From positions 124,001 through 188,000 of the forward strand of contig CAWEBX010000029.1 in the NCBI GenBank assembly GCA_963807355.1: DNA of 64,000 nucleotides, in the 5' to 3' direction. How positions within the stretch are numbered: the first letter of the stretch is position 1; the number at the start of each line of letters is the position of its first letter. A program made the position numbers and the translations under genes. This DNA is from Nitrobacter sp963807355 (GTDB lineage Bacteria > Pseudomonadota > Alphaproteobacteria > Rhizobiales > Xanthobacteraceae). The notes beneath the pieces were generated by a model. It did not search any database. It was not told where the DNA came from and saw only the letters and a program-made list of their open reading frames with translations. Positions 62,797 to 64,000 of the stretch are shown piece by piece.

Positions 62797-64000
62797 TCAA
62801 CCTCTTGCCGCGAGCCACCGCTCGGCGGCCTCGATAACAACATCACGCAAGCCATCATCGGCAACGGTTTCGATCGCCTCACCGACGAACGCTTGAATCA
62901 AAAGCGCCTGCGCTTCCTTTTCCGAAAGACCGCGTGCACGCAGATAGAACAGCAGGCTTTCGTCGAGTGCGCCGATTGTCGCGCCATGACCACAGGTGAC
63001 GTCATCAGCGAAAATCTCAAGCTCGGGCTTGTTGTCGGCTTCGGCGCCATCGGACAGCAACAAAGCCCGCGTCATCATCTTGCCATCGGTCTTTTGCGCA
63101 TCGGGCCGCACGATGATCTTGCCTTGAAACACCGAGTGCGCCTGATCGTCCAGGACAGCGCGGAACACCTCGTTGCTGCTGCAATGTGGTACGGCATGAT
63201 CCAATACCAGCGTCGTATCGCCGTGTTGGCGACCATTGAGCAGATTGACGCCGTTCACGTCCGCGTGGGACCCCTCACCGGTGAACTTGATGAAGCCTTG
63301 ATATCGGCTTACCGCTGCGCCGCTCGTAAGATTGAGGGAGTTGAAACGTGATTTCGCACCAATCTTGACGATCGCGGTAGAGATGTTGGCGGCATCATTG
63401 GCATCTTCGACAAGGCGAACATGTTGCAGTTCGGCGCCGTCGCCAATCCACAACACGACCGAATCATGAGCCTGATAGGCAGCGGCACCCTCGGCTGCGA
63501 CGAAACTTTCAACCAGCGTGGCGCGTGCACCATTTGCCAGCCGCAGCAACGAACGCGTGAATGCCGCGGTGTTGGATTGGGTGGTGATATGGACGATATG
63601 CAGCGGCTTGGTCAGCTTCGCATTCTCGGCCACATCGATGACAACGCCATCGGTGGCCATCGCAGTATTGAGAGAGATCATCGTATCGGATGCCGCGGTG
63701 GTGATCAGCAGATCGGCGCGAGCGGCAACGTCGTTGCTCTCCAGAATGTCACGCAGCGCCCGCACCTCAAGGCCAATTTCGGGCGCCTGATCGGATAGCT
63801 GCGGCACGAATACTCCGTCAACCAGCACCAGCTTGTGCACATCGCTCGTGCCACGCGCGATCACAGCCTTGGCCGCGCGCGCCAATGCCGCCTGATCTGG
63901 TGCGGCAGCAAGCGGCGCAATCTCGCGCAACAGTGTGCGCAAGTCGGTGTATTTCCATTCTTCAATACGCCGGTACGGCAGACCTCGCTGAGCGAAATCG
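62797..64000 (-). CDS. sufD: SufD, cut by the window end
   Basis: At least 401 residues; the N-terminus lies beyond 64000. The start in view, RGLPYRRIEEWKYTDLRTLL, is the usual region about 20-40 residues into SufD. VIDVAENAKLTKPLHIVHIT, NGRQHGDTTLVLDHAVPHC and EIFADDVTCGHGATIGALDE with SLLFYLRARGLSEKEAQALL form the beta-helix and end. SufD with SufB and SufC makes the scaffold complex. sufB and sufC should follow beyond the right edge. Confidence 0.95.
   Translation of the reverse strand, partial: DFAQRGLPYRRIEEWKYTDLRTLLREIAPLAAAPDQAALARAAKAVIARGTSDVHKLVLVDGVFVPQLSDQAPEIGLEVRALRDILESNDVAARADLLITTAASDTMISLNTAMATDGVVIDVAENAKLTKPLHIVHITTQSNTAAFTRSLLRLANGARATLVESFVAAEGAAAYQAHDSVVLWIGDGAELQHVRLVEDANDAANISTAIVKIGAKSRFNSLNLTSGAAVSRYQGFIKFTGEGSHADVNGVNLLNGRQHGDTTLVLDHAVPHCSSNEVFRAVLDDQAHSVFQGKIIVRPDAQKTDGKMMTRALLLSDGAEADNKPELEIFADDVTCGHGATIGALDESLLFYLRARGLSEKEAQALLIQAFVGEAIETVADDGLRDVVIEAAERWLAARG

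Overview
The window reads as chromosome of an alphaproteobacterium of the Bradyrhizobium/Nitrobacter/Rhodopseudomonas group (Nitrobacteraceae). This is inferred from the character of the core genes (suf, parE, argC, the alaC-hom-glpX-recJ run, class I phaC, FnrN-type regulator), high GC, and an interspersed repeat of a type I associate with this family. No species can be named from the sequence alone.

Layout. 1-3471: ordinary chromosome with a two-domain cold-shock protein, a Gly/Tyr-rich secreted protein, glyoxalase I and a 26-residue membrane peptide. 3472-3546: tRNA-Glu(TTC). 3547-23079: an integrated element bounded by a 17-bp perfect repeat of the tRNA 3' end (3530-3546 and 23063-23079). 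It holds an integrase N-terminal fragment, broken cargo (RTX tail, DNA ligase piece), an intact-looking BrnT/BrnA toxin-antitoxin pair, two HK97 prohead-protease-like genes, a tail assembly chaperone, several ParB-like remnants, a primase/helicase C-terminus, an AlpA-like regulator and an iteron-like repeat cluster. Many of its genes need one or more single-base frame corrections to read through, so this is a decaying prophage or phage-plasmid-like element.

23080-27890: a second accessory block with a PRC-barrel protein, an FnrN-type oxygen regulator, a broken IS3-family element and a two-gene chromate transporter. Two imperfect ~57-65 bp repeats, both ending in a tRNA-Glu-like core, flank fnrN-chrA. 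FNR/FixK-type boxes occur at 25332, 28511 and 49404.

28000-33800: small membrane and secreted proteins, a PAP2 phosphatase, an HdeD-like protein and an IS5-type fragment. 33825-36676: the elongation factor P module, with efp divergent from the overlapping pair epmA-epmB. 36819-43669: lytic transglycosylase, then the minus-strand series alaC, hom, glpX, recJ. 44008-50791: lipoprotein, phaC, a broken arylsulfatase locus followed by a second copy of the last codons of phaC, a CBS-domain protein and a cupin. 51010-57297: argC, a DedA-family protein, parE, a deleted VOC gene and a caspase-like protease with a frameshift. 57835-64000: an rhlE-type RNA helicase behind two hairpin elements, a GGDEF gene interrupted by one amber codon, and the SUF iron-sulfur genes sufD (cut by the window edge), sufS, a DUF59/SufT-like gene and sufA.

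I did not find a clear new defence or biosynthetic system. The most rewarding structures are the nested tRNA-Glu integration sites, the iteron-like cluster, a possible frameshifting tail chaperone, the FnrN/FixK-box set and the high number of single-base gene disruptions, both inside and outside the element.
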